Origin: Peribacillus simplex NBRC 15720 = DSM 1321
GTDB lineage: Bacteria > Bacillota > Bacilli > Bacillales > DSM-1321
Assembly (NCBI RefSeq): GCF_002243645.1
Contig: NZ_CP017704.1
Span: 1,713,501-1,777,500, forward strand
Direction: 5' to 3'
DNA length: 64,000 bases
The notes under the pieces are model-generated. The model was not told the DNA's origin. It ran no database searches and saw nothing but the letters and a program-made list of their open reading frames with translations. A program made the position numbers and the translations under genes. This document shows positions 1 to 9,030 of this stretch, piece after piece; position 1 is the first letter of the stretch, and every line of letters begins with the position of its first letter.

Positions 1-522
1 AATAACTCCCCCATTAGGATCCGGGGTGTTCTCGTTAATTTGCGCAATTTCTAATGCTTTGCTGTTCACCACGCTTATATGGCTGCAAGTACGTGATACA
101 ATAATGGGGTGTTCATCTGAAATTTCATCTAGCTCAGCGATTGTTGGATAACGCTTTTCTTTCACACCGGTTTCATTAAAGCCCCAAGCACGTATCCATT
201 CACCTTTAGGAGTTACTAAGGCTTTCTTTTTCAGGTCATCTAACAAAGCCTCGATAGAATCGATATGTTCAGCTTTACAACTTACCGCCAACTGATTCAC
301 CCCATAAAAAATGAGGTGAATATGAGAATCAATGAATCCAGGAAGAAGCGTTTTTCCTTTCAAGTCAATTACATCCGTTTTTTCTCCTATAAAACTCTTA
401 ACCTCCTGATTTGAACCAACAACTGCGATACGATTATCCTTTATTGCTACAGCTTCGACTACTGTATTCTTTTGGTCTACTGTAATAACTTCTCCATTTA
501 TCAATACAACATCAGCTTTCAT
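1..522 (-). CDS. Amidohydrolase family protein, N-terminal part (runs off the window)
   Basis: The ATG at 522 follows a GGGAT ribosome site; reading runs leftward past base 1, so only about 174 N-terminal residues are visible. They show the short beta domain of metal-dependent amidohydrolases (VVLINGEVITVD), then GKTLLPGFIDSHIHL, where the HIH pair is the usual metal-binding motif. The middle portion resembles the YtcJ/exoenzyme-regulatory-protein group (amidohydrolase_3). Substrate cannot be told. It is the last visible gene of the minus-strand operon that starts at 5177, so it may hydrolyse an amide related to the amine oxidised by the upstream oxidoreductase. Family confident; substrate unknown. 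Confidence 0.8.
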   Translation of the reverse strand, partial: MKADVVLINGEVITVDQKNTVVEAVAIKDNRIAVVGSNQEVKSFIGEKTDVIDLKGKTLLPGFIDSHIHLIFYGVNQLAVSCKAEHIDSIEALLDDLKKKALVTPKGEWIRAWGFNETGVKEKRYPTIAELDEISDEHPIIVSRTCSHISVVNSKALEIAQINENTPDPNGGVI

Positions 523-613
523 AAACTCATCCCTTTCGAAATTACTCTTTTAGAGTGATCAATTCAGTATTTAGCATTCATCTGCTTAAAATTTGCCCAC
601 TCCCCATTTCACA

Positions 614-895
614 TTATTTCAGATTGATCTCATGGTTCATTTTATAATTCTTTTTCAAAAATACTGGACACTCCCATTCACAGACAAGGTCCTTAGCCAA
701 GGAAACGACCCAGCCCTTTGTAATAAGATACTTTTCTCCATCAACAGAAATAAACACTTCACCGTCTGTCACATAGAAAACTTCCTGTTCTTCTAGATGC
801 CACGTTCCTTTATTCGGTTCGCCTACCCATGGTTCCCACGTGTCAACACCTAGTTCTTGTGCTTCTTCTGCTGTAAGTTTTTTCGCAAAAAACAT
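614..895 (-). CDS. Small cupin-domain protein
   Basis: A 93-residue single-domain cupin. The sequence has the WEPWVGEPNKGTW and EEQEVFYVTDGEVFI segments typical of EutQ-like/DUF861 cupins; the E-x-F-Y-V-x-D-G-E-V segment corresponds to cupin motif 1. An AGGA ribosome site lies just before the ATG. Small cupins of this kind often sit beside amine or ureide catabolic genes, but their reactions are mostly undefined. It lies 45 bases after the MATE gene on the same strand, so it is probably co-transcribed. The function in this operon is not known. Confidence 0.75.
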   Translation of the reverse strand: MFFAKKLTAEEAQELGVDTWEPWVGEPNKGTWHLEEQEVFYVTDGEVFISVDGEKYLITKGWVVSLAKDLVCEWECPVFLKKNYKMNHEINLK

Positions 896-940
896 GATGA
901 TCCTCTCTCTTTCTTATAGGTAATTTTGAAGGAATAGGTT

Positions 941-2359
941 TTATAAACGTACTGTCTTAACATTTGTATCTTTTAAACGTTTGAACTCTTTTTTCATAAA
1001 GTATATGGCAATGAGAAGGCCTGGAATTTCTGCAGCAGGACCTGCGTACCATATACCTTCTACACCCCAGAATTTCGGGAAAATAAATAAAAACGGGAAC
1101 ATGAACAACAGCATTTTGCTAACACTGATAAACGTTGCGGACCAGTTTCTCTCTTGTGCTTCGAAATAACCGGAGATAAGCAAGCTGACTGCATTAAGCG
1201 TAAACAAAGAATTGAATACAACTGTCGTCCAAATGCCCAGTTTCTGCAATTCAGGATTACCAACGGAAAAAAATGACACAATTGGATCTGCAAAAATGAT
1301 TAGTATGGCTGTCACAATCACAAAGAAGGCAACCGTAAAAATGAGTCCCATCTTAATTGCTTGTTTAACACGATCAAGGTTGCCCGCACCGTAATTATAA
1401 CTAATGATCGGTTGAAGTCCTGTCATCCCACCGAGAGCTGCTAAGGCGAGCATATTTGTAATGTAACCGTTTTGAATCGTGAAAGCGGCAACGTGCAGCC
1501 CACCACCGTAGCTTTGCAGCATGTTGTTGAAGAAAATAATGGCAATAAACATCATGAACAGACTCGAGAAAGATGCAAAGCCCGTCCAAGCCACTTCACC
1601 GATCGTCTTGAGATTAATCATCATATCTTTCATTTTTGGCTTAAGTTTTGTTTTACCAAACCAGAAATAAAAGATCAGGAAAACAGGGATCGATTGAGAA
1701 ATCGTATTGGCCCATGAGGAACCCATCATCCCCATGTCATACTTCGTTACCATTATCCATTCTGTAATCCCACCAACAACTGCTGCGACTAACCAACTGT
1801 TCATTGATAAAACAGGTTTTTCATCGATATTTGTTAAAACACTTAATACAACGGCCAATATCGTTAATGGCAATGATACCCATAGCAGTCGGCTATATTG
1901 CACCGCATATGGAAGCGCTTCATCACTTGCTCCGAATAAGGTCATAATTTGATTTTCAAGGACCACTCCAATTACAGCTAGCAAAATGGAGAAGAAAAGA
2001 GTAAACCATAAGGTTTGTCCCATAATACCTCTAGCTTCTTCGATTTTCCCTTTTCCAAGCCGAAGTGAAATGACCGCTCCGGCTCCCACACCCAAAAGAA
2101 CTCCAAGCATACGGGTAATAACCATGACCGTAAATCCAATTCCAATCCCTTCTACTTCCACCTCCTGAAAGCCACTGACGAAATAGCCATCGACAACCGC
2201 TGCAACCCCTAGAATCGCGTTAGCCATAATTCCTGCCAAAGCAAATCGTAAATATAGTAACGGAATACTTTTAGTTCCCAGCAATGAATCATACGCTGGC
2301 TTATTCATTACTTCTACTTGCTCTATCTTCGATGACGGACGGTTGTCTGCTATTTTCAT
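941..2359 (-). CDS. MATE family multidrug/organic cation efflux protein
   Basis: About 472 residues with twelve predicted hydrophobic segments in two MatE halves, the length usual for MATE antiporters, which export organic cations or drugs using sodium or proton gradients. Characteristic stretches include the N-terminal NAILGVAAVVDGYFVSG and the mid-protein GLQPIISYNYGAG. A reading from 2365 is possible, but GGGGG lies only 2 bases before that ATG and 8 bases before the ATG at 2359, so the latter is preferred. It sits between the aldehyde dehydrogenase and cupin genes in the MerR-controlled operon and may export a toxic amine, substrate or product. Substrate is inference only. Confidence 0.85.
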   Translation of the reverse strand: MKIADNRPSSKIEQVEVMNKPAYDSLLGTKSIPLLYLRFALAGIMANAILGVAAVVDGYFVSGFQEVEVEGIGIGFTVMVITRMLGVLLGVGAGAVISLRLGKGKIEEARGIMGQTLWFTLFFSILLAVIGVVLENQIMTLFGASDEALPYAVQYSRLLWVSLPLTILAVVLSVLTNIDEKPVLSMNSWLVAAVVGGITEWIMVTKYDMGMMGSSWANTISQSIPVFLIFYFWFGKTKLKPKMKDMMINLKTIGEVAWTGFASFSSLFMMFIAIIFFNNMLQSYGGGLHVAAFTIQNGYITNMLALAALGGMTGLQPIISYNYGAGNLDRVKQAIKMGLIFTVAFFVIVTAILIIFADPIVSFFSVGNPELQKLGIWTTVVFNSLFTLNAVSLLISGYFEAQERNWSATFISVSKMLLFMFPFLFIFPKFWGVEGIWYAGPAAEIPGLLIAIYFMKKEFKRLKDTNVKTVRL

Positions 2360-2404
2360 GAGCATGTCCCCCTATAAATAATAGATGTAGTAAGTTAAGC
2401 TCTA

Positions 2405-3877
2405 TTAATTCGCATACCAACCTACAGGCTTGGCATGCTGGTGGATATTGATTTGCTTCGTTTCCATAAAGTGCTCCAGCCCAACAGCACCTAACACTCT
2501 GCCGATTCCACTTTGCTTATATCCTCCCCAAGGACCTTCAACATAAGCGAGATGATAACTATTAATCCAAGTAATTCCCGCACGCAATTTACTAATGACA
2601 CGTTTTGCTCGATCCATATCTTCAGTAAATACAGCACCAGCTAATCCATAAATGGAATCATTCGCTTTTTGGATGGCATCTTCCTCATCTTTAAATTTTT
2701 GTACAACAAGGACTGGACCAAAAATCTCTTCCTTAACAATACGCATATTCGCATTTACATTAGCAAAGATCGTTGGCGCAATAAAAAATCCTCGATCAAG
2801 CCCATTTTCTGTTAAGCGCTTACCACCACAAACTAATTTTGCACCTTCTTCGATTCCGCTCTTGATGTAATGTAAAACTTCATTCATATGAGTCTCATTT
2901 GTGAGGGCTCCCATTTCAATGTTTTCGCTTTCCCCGTTGCCAACTACAATTTTGCTTGCACGCTCGGCTAATCTTTCAACAAACTTATCGTAAATGGTCT
3001 CTTGTACAAGCAAACGAGATGCAGCTGAACAAACTTGCCCAGCATTGTGGAAAATACCAAACATCGCATTCTCGACTGCAGCTTCAAAATCCACATCGTC
3101 AAACACAATAAGTGGAGATTTACCACCCAGTTCAAGGGTGATTTTTTTCATATTGCCCGCAGCTGCGCGCATAATGCTTTGGCCTGTTTTTGTTCCACCA
3201 GTAAAGGCAATCTTGTCAACATCATGGCTCTCGGCAAGCTCATTCCCAACTGTTGATCCAGGTCCCAATAGCAAGTTTGCCACTCCGGCCGGAAGTCCAA
3301 CCTCTTCGATAATTTCAAATAATTTGAAAACGCTTACAGGAGTGGCCTCAGCAGGCTTAAGTACAATTGTATTCCCTGCGGCGAGTGCAGGAGCAATTTG
3401 CCAAACAGCTAACATAAGTGGGAAGTTCCAAGGTACAATAAGTCCACAAACACCAATCGGTTCATGAATAATAATTGTTTCTGAAGAATCAGCACGAGTG
3501 TAAGATTCCTTTTTCATGCCTTTGATCAAGTCAGCATAATAGCGGAAGCATTGAATCGATACCGGAATATCCACATAGGTGGTTGCACGAATAACCTTAC
3601 CGTTATTTGCAGTTTCCAAACGTGCAATTTCAGCTGCCTTCTCTTCAAGACGGTCTGCTATCTTATAGAGATAATCAGCTCTTTCATCAGCTGATAAATC
3701 CGACCAGATCCCGCTGACAAACGCTTTACGGGCCGCCTTGATTGCTATCTTCGCATCGTCTGCTGATCCATCAGCAGACGTTGCGATCACCTCTCCGGTT
3801 GCAGGATTGATAATGTTTCGTCTATCAGCGGATAATGCTTCTACCCATTTCCCATCAATGAACATGTTTATTTTCAT
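2405..3877 (-). CDS. NAD-dependent aldehyde dehydrogenase (betaine/aminoaldehyde type)
   Basis: 490 residues, full ALDH length. From the chosen start it has PWNFP at 149-153, the catalytic glutamate in LELGGKSP (Glu249) and the nucleophile in GQVCSAAS (Cys283). The open frame extends to a TTG at 3898, but AAAGGAG is 8 bases before the ATG at 3877, so that start is taken. It begins 13 bases after the FAD oxidoreductase stop. The pairing of a PuuB-like oxidase with an ALDH is that of putrescine or other amine catabolism: the oxidase releases an aldehyde that this enzyme oxidises to the acid. The exact aldehyde cannot be read from sequence. Confidence 0.88.
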   Translation of the reverse strand: MKINMFIDGKWVEALSADRRNIINPATGEVIATSADGSADDAKIAIKAARKAFVSGIWSDLSADERADYLYKIADRLEEKAAEIARLETANNGKVIRATTYVDIPVSIQCFRYYADLIKGMKKESYTRADSSETIIIHEPIGVCGLIVPWNFPLMLAVWQIAPALAAGNTIVLKPAEATPVSVFKLFEIIEEVGLPAGVANLLLGPGSTVGNELAESHDVDKIAFTGGTKTGQSIMRAAAGNMKKITLELGGKSPLIVFDDVDFEAAVENAMFGIFHNAGQVCSAASRLLVQETIYDKFVERLAERASKIVVGNGESENIEMGALTNETHMNEVLHYIKSGIEEGAKLVCGGKRLTENGLDRGFFIAPTIFANVNANMRIVKEEIFGPVLVVQKFKDEEDAIQKANDSIYGLAGAVFTEDMDRAKRVISKLRAGITWINSYHLAYVEGPWGGYKQSGIGRVLGAVGLEHFMETKQINIHQHAKPVGWYAN

Positions 3878-3890
3878 AAACAACTCTCCT

Positions 3891-5177
3891 TTAAGCAATA
3901 ATATCTACCAGTTTAAAACCAATATGTGCTAGATTTACCAGCATGGTTTTCTGATTATAGAATGGGAATGATTTGAGGCGTTCCTTTTCAAATCGATATC
4001 CACCTGCACTCCCCGTAACGATCCATTGTGCCAATAACTTGCCAAACAATGTCGAGAGAGAAGCGCCGTGGCCCGTATAACCCGTTGCGAAATATGCGCC
4101 TTCTTTGGATTTGCCGATAACAGGGAACGTATCAATTGTAACCCCGATAAATCCACCCCAACTGAAATCAATCTTGCTTCCTGCTAGTTTTGGCATTATT
4201 TTAACCATGGCATCGTAAACACTTTGATAAACGGCATCGCCTAAGTTTGGACGAATATCGCCACCGCCGAATACGATCCGATTATCTGGTGTACGTCGGA
4301 AATAGTAAAGGAAATTGCTTGTATCAAAAACCATGCGATCTTTAGGAATGACGGTATTCACCAGTGATTCTGGAAGCTGTTCAGTAGCAATAATACGTGC
4401 CGAAATTGGCAGTACGCCTTTGTTCAGTTCATTCATGATTTTTCCGGAGTAACCATCTGTAGCGACAATAATGTCTTTCGCAGTAACAGCTCCTTTTTCT
4501 GTTACAACTTTCACTCTGTTTTGACCGTACTCAATAGATAGTGCTTTCGAATGCTCAAAGATTTTTGCACCGATCGATCTAGCTGCTTCTCCCAAACCAA
4601 TTGCATAATTCAGTGGCTGGAACGAGTAACTCGAGTTGTCGACTAAGCAGCCATAATAAAGTGGGGAATCGATCTCTTGATGCAACTGACTTCGATCAAG
4701 CACGCTTGAATCGTACCCAAAATTTTTGTTTAAGAATTCGCTTTCATGTTTCAATTCTTCAAAATGCTTGGCTTTGTAAGCCGCCACAATGTGACCTGTC
4801 TTTCTAAAGTCACAGTTGATTTGATGCTCGTCAATGATTTTTTTAACCAGTTCAACGCTAAACAAGGAGAGATCGTTAAGCTGTCTTGCCTCGTCGGCAC
4901 CATACTTTTTGGCAAGCTCCTTCATCGTTGGCTTATAGCCTGGCAATACCATCCCGCCGTTACGACCGCTGGCACCATATCCGATCGTTTCTTGCTCAAG
5001 GACAATGACACTCTTCCCTAATTTTTGCAAATGATACGCAGAAGAAAGACCTGTGAAACCTGCTCCAATAATGACAACATCAGCCTCTTCATTTCCTTCA
5101 AGAAACTTTCCTTTTTCATAGCTGTTTGCAGTCACTGCCCACAGTGATAGAGTATCCATTCGATCCATCTTATCCAT
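3891..5177 (-). CDS. FAD-dependent amine oxidoreductase (PuuB/DadA-like)
   Basis: 428 residues. The N-terminal Rossmann motif VVIIGAGFTGLSSAYHLQKLG binds FAD; GYGASGRNGG is the conserved segment of gamma-glutamylputrescine oxidase-like enzymes; the C-terminal GYTGHGASLS is the second flavin contact. Family members oxidise amines or amino-acid derivatives to imines with release of an aldehyde or ketone. AAGGAG lies 10 bases before the ATG. It is the first gene of the operon, about 70 bases downstream of a MerR-type promoter, and is followed by an aldehyde dehydrogenase, which supports a primary-amine substrate such as a polyamine derivative. Substrate is inferred. Confidence 0.85.
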   Translation of the reverse strand: MDKMDRMDTLSLWAVTANSYEKGKFLEGNEEADVVIIGAGFTGLSSAYHLQKLGKSVIVLEQETIGYGASGRNGGMVLPGYKPTMKELAKKYGADEARQLNDLSLFSVELVKKIIDEHQINCDFRKTGHIVAAYKAKHFEELKHESEFLNKNFGYDSSVLDRSQLHQEIDSPLYYGCLVDNSSYSFQPLNYAIGLGEAARSIGAKIFEHSKALSIEYGQNRVKVVTEKGAVTAKDIIVATDGYSGKIMNELNKGVLPISARIIATEQLPESLVNTVIPKDRMVFDTSNFLYYFRRTPDNRIVFGGGDIRPNLGDAVYQSVYDAMVKIMPKLAGSKIDFSWGGFIGVTIDTFPVIGKSKEGAYFATGYTGHGASLSTLFGKLLAQWIVTGSAGGYRFEKERLKSFPFYNQKTMLVNLAHIGFKLVDIIA

Positions 5178-5255
5178 GCTTGTTATTCTCCTTATGTGAC
5201 ATGTATGCTATAATACAGTCAAATTTTATTCACAATATTCACACTTATTGAGTCC

Positions 5256-5286
5256 ATCATATGACTTGGAGTTTCCTCCAAGTCAA
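5256..5286 (-). promoter_or_regulatory. MerR-type promoter with operator in a 19-bp spacer
   Basis: On the minus strand TTGACT (5281-5286) and TATGAT (5256-5261) are separated by exactly 19 bases, the overlong spacing that MerR-family activators correct by twisting DNA. The spacer holds a perfect dyad with arms GACTTGGAG and CTCCAAGTC (5263-5284). Transcription should start near 5249 and run into the FAD oxidoreductase. The divergent gene at 5363 encodes a MerR protein, the obvious activator. Confidence 0.8.
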
Positions 5287-5323
5287 TAGCCATTTAAGAG
5301 TTTTTTGAATTCATTTTCGTAAA

Positions 5324-5344
5324 AAAGTGGAGTAACTCCACTTT
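5324..5344. promoter_or_regulatory. Second dyad, probable autoregulatory site
   Basis: A perfect inverted repeat with arms AAAGTGGAG and CTCCACTTT around TAA, 18 bases before the MerR start codon. It shares the TGGAG...CTCCA core with the promoter dyad at 5263-5284 but does not lie in a recognisable 19-bp spacer. It could be a repressing autoregulatory operator or a leader-mRNA hairpin. Confidence 0.5.
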
Positions 5345-5362
5345 CTTCATTGGGGGGCATCT

Positions 5363-6595
5363 ATGAAAATTGGTACATTTGCAAAGCTTTTTCATGTTAC
5401 CACCGATACCGTTCGTTATTACATTGAACTGGGATTATTAATACCAGACAAAAAAAACACCCAGTATCAAATGAACCAATTGTGTCTCGACGACATGGCT
5501 TTTATTACTGAGCTGAAAAAATTTCATTTTTCACTGCTAGAAATTCAACAAATTTTATCGTATCAGCGTGTCACAAACTTCTCGGACCATGAGGATATCG
5601 ACTACTACAACAACTTTCTCATTGATAAAAAGAACCAGCTGACCAAGAAAAAAGAAGACATATCAAATGCTATCCAATTGATTGAAAAAACGGTTCAAAC
5701 CAACTCGCCTTCATCCAAAGAAGAGAATTTTACAGGGGTCCCACTTTCCTTTGTAAATTTGCTCTATTGTCCGAAGTGCCACATTCCACTTGAAATGAAA
5801 GATGTGACGATTAAAAAAGTCTACATTCAAACTGGGAGTTTAACTTGTACCTGTGGATACGAGGCAGCTATCGAGGAAGGTATTATCATTACCGGGAACT
5901 TGTACGAGACGTCTCCTTATCCATCTTATTTTTACGATAAAGAAACGATTAAAGAGATCAATCCCAATATGATTAACTTATTTGAAAAAAGTAATTTTTG
6001 GTTTCAAAAAGTTCTACAAAATGTAGATTTGAAAAACAAGTTAATCGTGGAAACAAACGTTGACGCTTTTGTGTCACTACCCAAATATATCGATATTCTT
6101 GAAACGAGCGCATCCTATGTATTCAGTGGCTATTCGCTTGCGATGCTCAAGAAGGTTAGAAAAAGAATTGAGCGTATGAATCCGAAGCCAAATGTCCTTT
6201 ATATTTTGAATTCTGATTTAAACCTGCCATTGAAACCGCTTAGCATCGATGTTTTTGTGGATAGTTTTACAGCAAATGATTTTTCACTGCTCAATCCGCA
6301 GTTCCCAATTCATGTTCTAAAAAACTATTTACATAGCAGTTCAACAATTGTCGGCGGGTACTCCTATTATGATAGCTCGGCCAAATCCTTGAAAAATATT
6401 TCAGCCTTATATCCAAATTCCCACGTGCATATTTTATATCCAAAATACATAGAAGAAAATATATCAGTCAACGGATTTCAAATTACGCAAAGTGAAAATA
6501 TCGGTTACTGTACAGATCCAGGGCCTTTTTTTGATTATCATGTAATAGACGAAAAATTCCACATGCTAATGTATTTGGCTAGTATGAAAAAATAG
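5363..6595 (+). CDS. MerR-family regulator fused to zinc ribbon and methyltransferase-like domain
   Basis: 410 residues, far longer than ordinary MerR proteins. Residues 1-70 are a MerR winged helix (IGTFAKLFHVTTDTVRYYIELGLL), followed by a coiled-coil-like linker to about 115. Near 135-165 two cysteine pairs (CPKCHIPL and CTCGYE) form a zinc-ribbon-like unit. The rest follows the layout of class I SAM-dependent methyltransferases of the UbiE type (LIVETNVDAF, ASYVFSGYSLAMLKKVRKR, DLNLPLKPLSIDVFVDSF) but lacks the glycine-rich SAM loop. It is therefore probably a ligand sensor derived from a methyltransferase, which is inference. It is divergent from the oxidoreductase operon and probably binds the dyads between them. 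Confidence 0.8.
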   Translation: MKIGTFAKLFHVTTDTVRYYIELGLLIPDKKNTQYQMNQLCLDDMAFITELKKFHFSLLEIQQILSYQRVTNFSDHEDIDYYNNFLIDKKNQLTKKKEDISNAIQLIEKTVQTNSPSSKEENFTGVPLSFVNLLYCPKCHIPLEMKDVTIKKVYIQTGSLTCTCGYEAAIEEGIIITGNLYETSPYPSYFYDKETIKEINPNMINLFEKSNFWFQKVLQNVDLKNKLIVETNVDAFVSLPKYIDILETSASYVFSGYSLAMLKKVRKRIERMNPKPNVLYILNSDLNLPLKPLSIDVFVDSFTANDFSLLNPQFPIHVLKNYLHSSSTIVGGYSYYDSSAKSLKNISALYPNSHVHILYPKYIEENISVNGFQITQSENIGYCTDPGPFFDYHVIDEKFHMLMYLASMKK

Positions 6596-6750
6596 CACAC
6601 AAAGAGGCTGGCCGAAAAGTAGGCTAGTTGACGGATGAGACAGCTCCCTTGTAGCAAAAAAAGTTCTGGTGCGAAAACTTCGAGATAAATACAAGTAATC
6701 TCTAAATTTTGGACATACTGATACTATTACTCTAATAAAGGTGCTTCAGA

Positions 6751-7343
6751 ATGAAAAAGCGAAATTTATTCAAGTGGAAACATTATCATCATGATATTTT
6801 TTTGCAAACAGTAAGATGGAAACTTTAGCTTTCGTGATTAGGTAGAAATGATGAAAGAACGGGGCTTATCATTTGCTCATACAACGATTATGCGTTGGGT
6901 TCATCAGTATGGTCTTGAATTAGACAAACGAATCCGTCGTCATCTCAAGCAAACCAATGACTCTTGGAGAGTCGATGAAACATAAATCAAAGTGTACCGG
7001 TACGATTCGAATGGAAATACCATCGATTTTCACCTAAGCAAAACAAGAAACCACAAGGCTGCAAAGCAATTCTTTGCAGTCTTTTCATATTTTCTGATTC
7101 TAGTGTCGTGACAGTCGATAAAAATCTGGCTTATCCTATTGTAGTTGAAGAATTGAGAAAAAAAAGATGCCATTAGGCATCCAAATAAGGCAAGTGAAGT
7201 ATCTCATTAAAAAGCAGGTTCGTTCGATGTTAGGATTGAAACCCTTTCGCACAGCTACATCCATTATTTCTGGAATACAAGCTATACATATGGCAAAAAA
7301 TGCGAATTATTCAATGGACAAGCCTGTCCAAAATCATGTGTAG
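6751..7343 (+). pseudogene. Decayed IS6-family transposase
   Basis: Conceptual translation in shifting frames gives NLFKWKHYHHDIF at the start, then ERGLSFAHTTIMRWVHQYG, LDKRIRRHLKQTNDSWRVDE and later RSMLGLKPFRTATSIISG, all typical of IS6/IS26-group transposases. The gene is broken by early stops, a TAA after WRVDET, frameshifts, and apparent loss of the segment around the central DDE region and the EQDHR stretch. A weak remnant of a left terminal repeat may lie at 6663-6680 (GTTCTGGTGCGAAAACTT); no right end was found. The whole 6600-7540 gap contains nothing else recognisable. It is inactive and indicates an old insertion. Confidence 0.75.
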
Positions 7344-7539
7344 TTCATCCATCTATTTGGAATTGTTCCTCTAGGAAACTTTTCGCCGCTTTATATCTTT
7401 CCTAAGTATTTGTACCGGAACCCATAGGATTATATAAACAAAATTGGATATACTTTGCCTCTGGTTGCACGGACGCTGGTATTACCCGGGTGCCGCCAGC
7501 AAAAAGGAAAGAAACACGCTAAGACAATTTTAAGGGAAA

Positions 7540-8700
7540 TCAGCTTTTTTTGAACTCTTGATGACCATAACTCATGACAGAAAGAGCAGCTGTACCTAAG
7601 GATATCAAGACGAGCACACCACCAACTGTAGGGTTGAACTCGACAGAGGTTTGCTCAATGACAATTCCACCAATAAATGAACCAAAAGCAATACCGACAT
7701 GGACCGCCGAATTATTTAAGGTTTGCTGGATATCCGAGGTTTCTGGTGACAACTCAATCAGATAACTTTGCATCGCTGGTGTGATCGCCCAACTTAGCAT
7801 ACTCCATATTACCATCAAGATTAGGAAAAGCGGTAAAGAGAAGGTTGTATAAGGGATTGATAACATAGAAACCGCAAAAAAGATAATGACAGAAATTATA
7901 GTACGCTTTGAGCCGAAACGGTCAGCCAGAAAGCCTCCAATTCCCCCGCCAACTACAGCTGCAATTCCAAAAATTAAATAGACAATACTAACCCATGTTC
8001 CATCAAGGCCTAGTTTCATTTTTAAAAATGGAGTTAGGTATCCATATAGTGTTAAATGACCTGTCAACATGACAAAGGAAGTTGCCTGGGCAAATAAAAT
8101 TTTTCGATTTTTCAATGTACGTAATTGTCTTCTAATTGGAATAGAGGGTTTTGGTGCCATCCTTTCCAGAAAGAAAAACACCCCCGCCATCGAAACTAAG
8201 GTTAGGATGGAGATCATGATAAAGGGGGCCCGCCAGCCAAAAGCATTTCCAAGCATCAATCCAATTGGTACCCCTAGTACAAGAGAGGCACTGACTCCCA
8301 TAAAAACAATTCCGATCGCCCTTGCACGGTATTGTTCAGTTACAATATTTGGAACCATCGTTAAACATAAAGCAATAAGCAATGAACCACTAGAAGCTGC
8401 AATGATACGCCCAACAAGTAAAATACTATAATAGGGGCTTAAAATGGCAATGACATTTCCTAATAAAAAAATAACCAAAGTAATTAAAGTTAGCCGTTTT
8501 CGTTCCACTCTTTGTGTTACTGATAACAATATGGGCGCTGCTAACGCGAATGCAAGGGAAAAAACAGTCATAAGGAAACCCGCTTGCCCAAGACTCACAT
8601 CTAAATCATTCGCGACAATATCTAGTAAACCGCCAATGATTAATTCAACCATCCCGACAACAAACGAGACAATCGCCAATAAATACACGCGTTTATCCAA
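7540..8700 (-). CDS. MFS transporter, AraJ/YdhP-like drug or sugar exporter
   Basis: About 386 residues with twelve hydrophobic segments. The N-terminal half carries FLMTVFSLAFALAAPIL and the motif region GRIIAASSGSLLIAL typical of the DHA1 family; loop 8-9 contains GGFLADRFGSKR. These are proton-driven exporters of drugs or sugars. No ATG is available near the N-terminus. GAGAGGAG lies 6 bases before the TTG at 8700, which is preferred to the in-frame TTG at 8724. It stands alone between the IS remnant and a 300-base gap, so context gives no substrate. Confidence 0.8.
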   Translation of the reverse strand: MDKRVYLLAIVSFVVGMVELIIGGLLDIVANDLDVSLGQAGFLMTVFSLAFALAAPILLSVTQRVERKRLTLITLVIFLLGNVIAILSPYYSILLVGRIIAASSGSLLIALCLTMVPNIVTEQYRARAIGIVFMGVSASLVLGVPIGLMLGNAFGWRAPFIMISILTLVSMAGVFFFLERMAPKPSIPIRRQLRTLKNRKILFAQATSFVMLTGHLTLYGYLTPFLKMKLGLDGTWVSIVYLIFGIAAVVGGGIGGFLADRFGSKRTIISVIIFFAVSMLSIPYTTFSLPLFLILMVIWSMLSWAITPAMQSYLIELSPETSDIQQTLNNSAVHVGIAFGSFIGGIVIEQTSVEFNPTVGGVLVLISLGTAALSVMSYGHQEFKKS

Positions 8701-9030
8701 ATTTAACTCCTCTCTAAAAAGCAAGATAAATACCCGATAAAAAATAGCCCGCCATGTTTAGCTAGGTCTTTTCTCATTCACTCCCATACTCCTTCTAATT
8801 TTTCTCTAAAGAGTTGGCAGAACCACAAAAAAATAATTCGTGGACAGGAATCGATAATGAATCCCGCTTAGAATTTTCAATTACCTCCGGATTGGTACCC
8901 ATCTTTTTTATGTACATAAATGAATTTTTCAATACTCCTTAGATTATGTATTCTGTTATAAATATAATAGCACGATTGCTTACAAGGTCTTATTACCATA
9001 TTTTTTTTGCGTACCAAGAACGTCGAGGTG
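8701..9030. other. Intergenic gap without recognised gene
   Basis: This stretch should hold the promoter of the MFS gene at 7540-8700 and the end of the regulator gene starting at 10335. I see no coding sequence, strong hairpin or repeat in it. Confidence 0.5.

Noticed and set aside
593..796. 67-codon plus-strand frame opposite the cupin gene
   Set aside because: Antisense shadow of a recognised gene, without ribosome site.
5363..6595. Calling the MerR fusion an active methyltransferase
   Set aside because: The glycine-rich SAM-binding loop is not present, so only a methyltransferase-like fold is claimed.
6663..6680. Left inverted repeat of the IS6 remnant
   Set aside because: Resembles the family end only loosely and no matching right end was found, so it is not listed as a feature.
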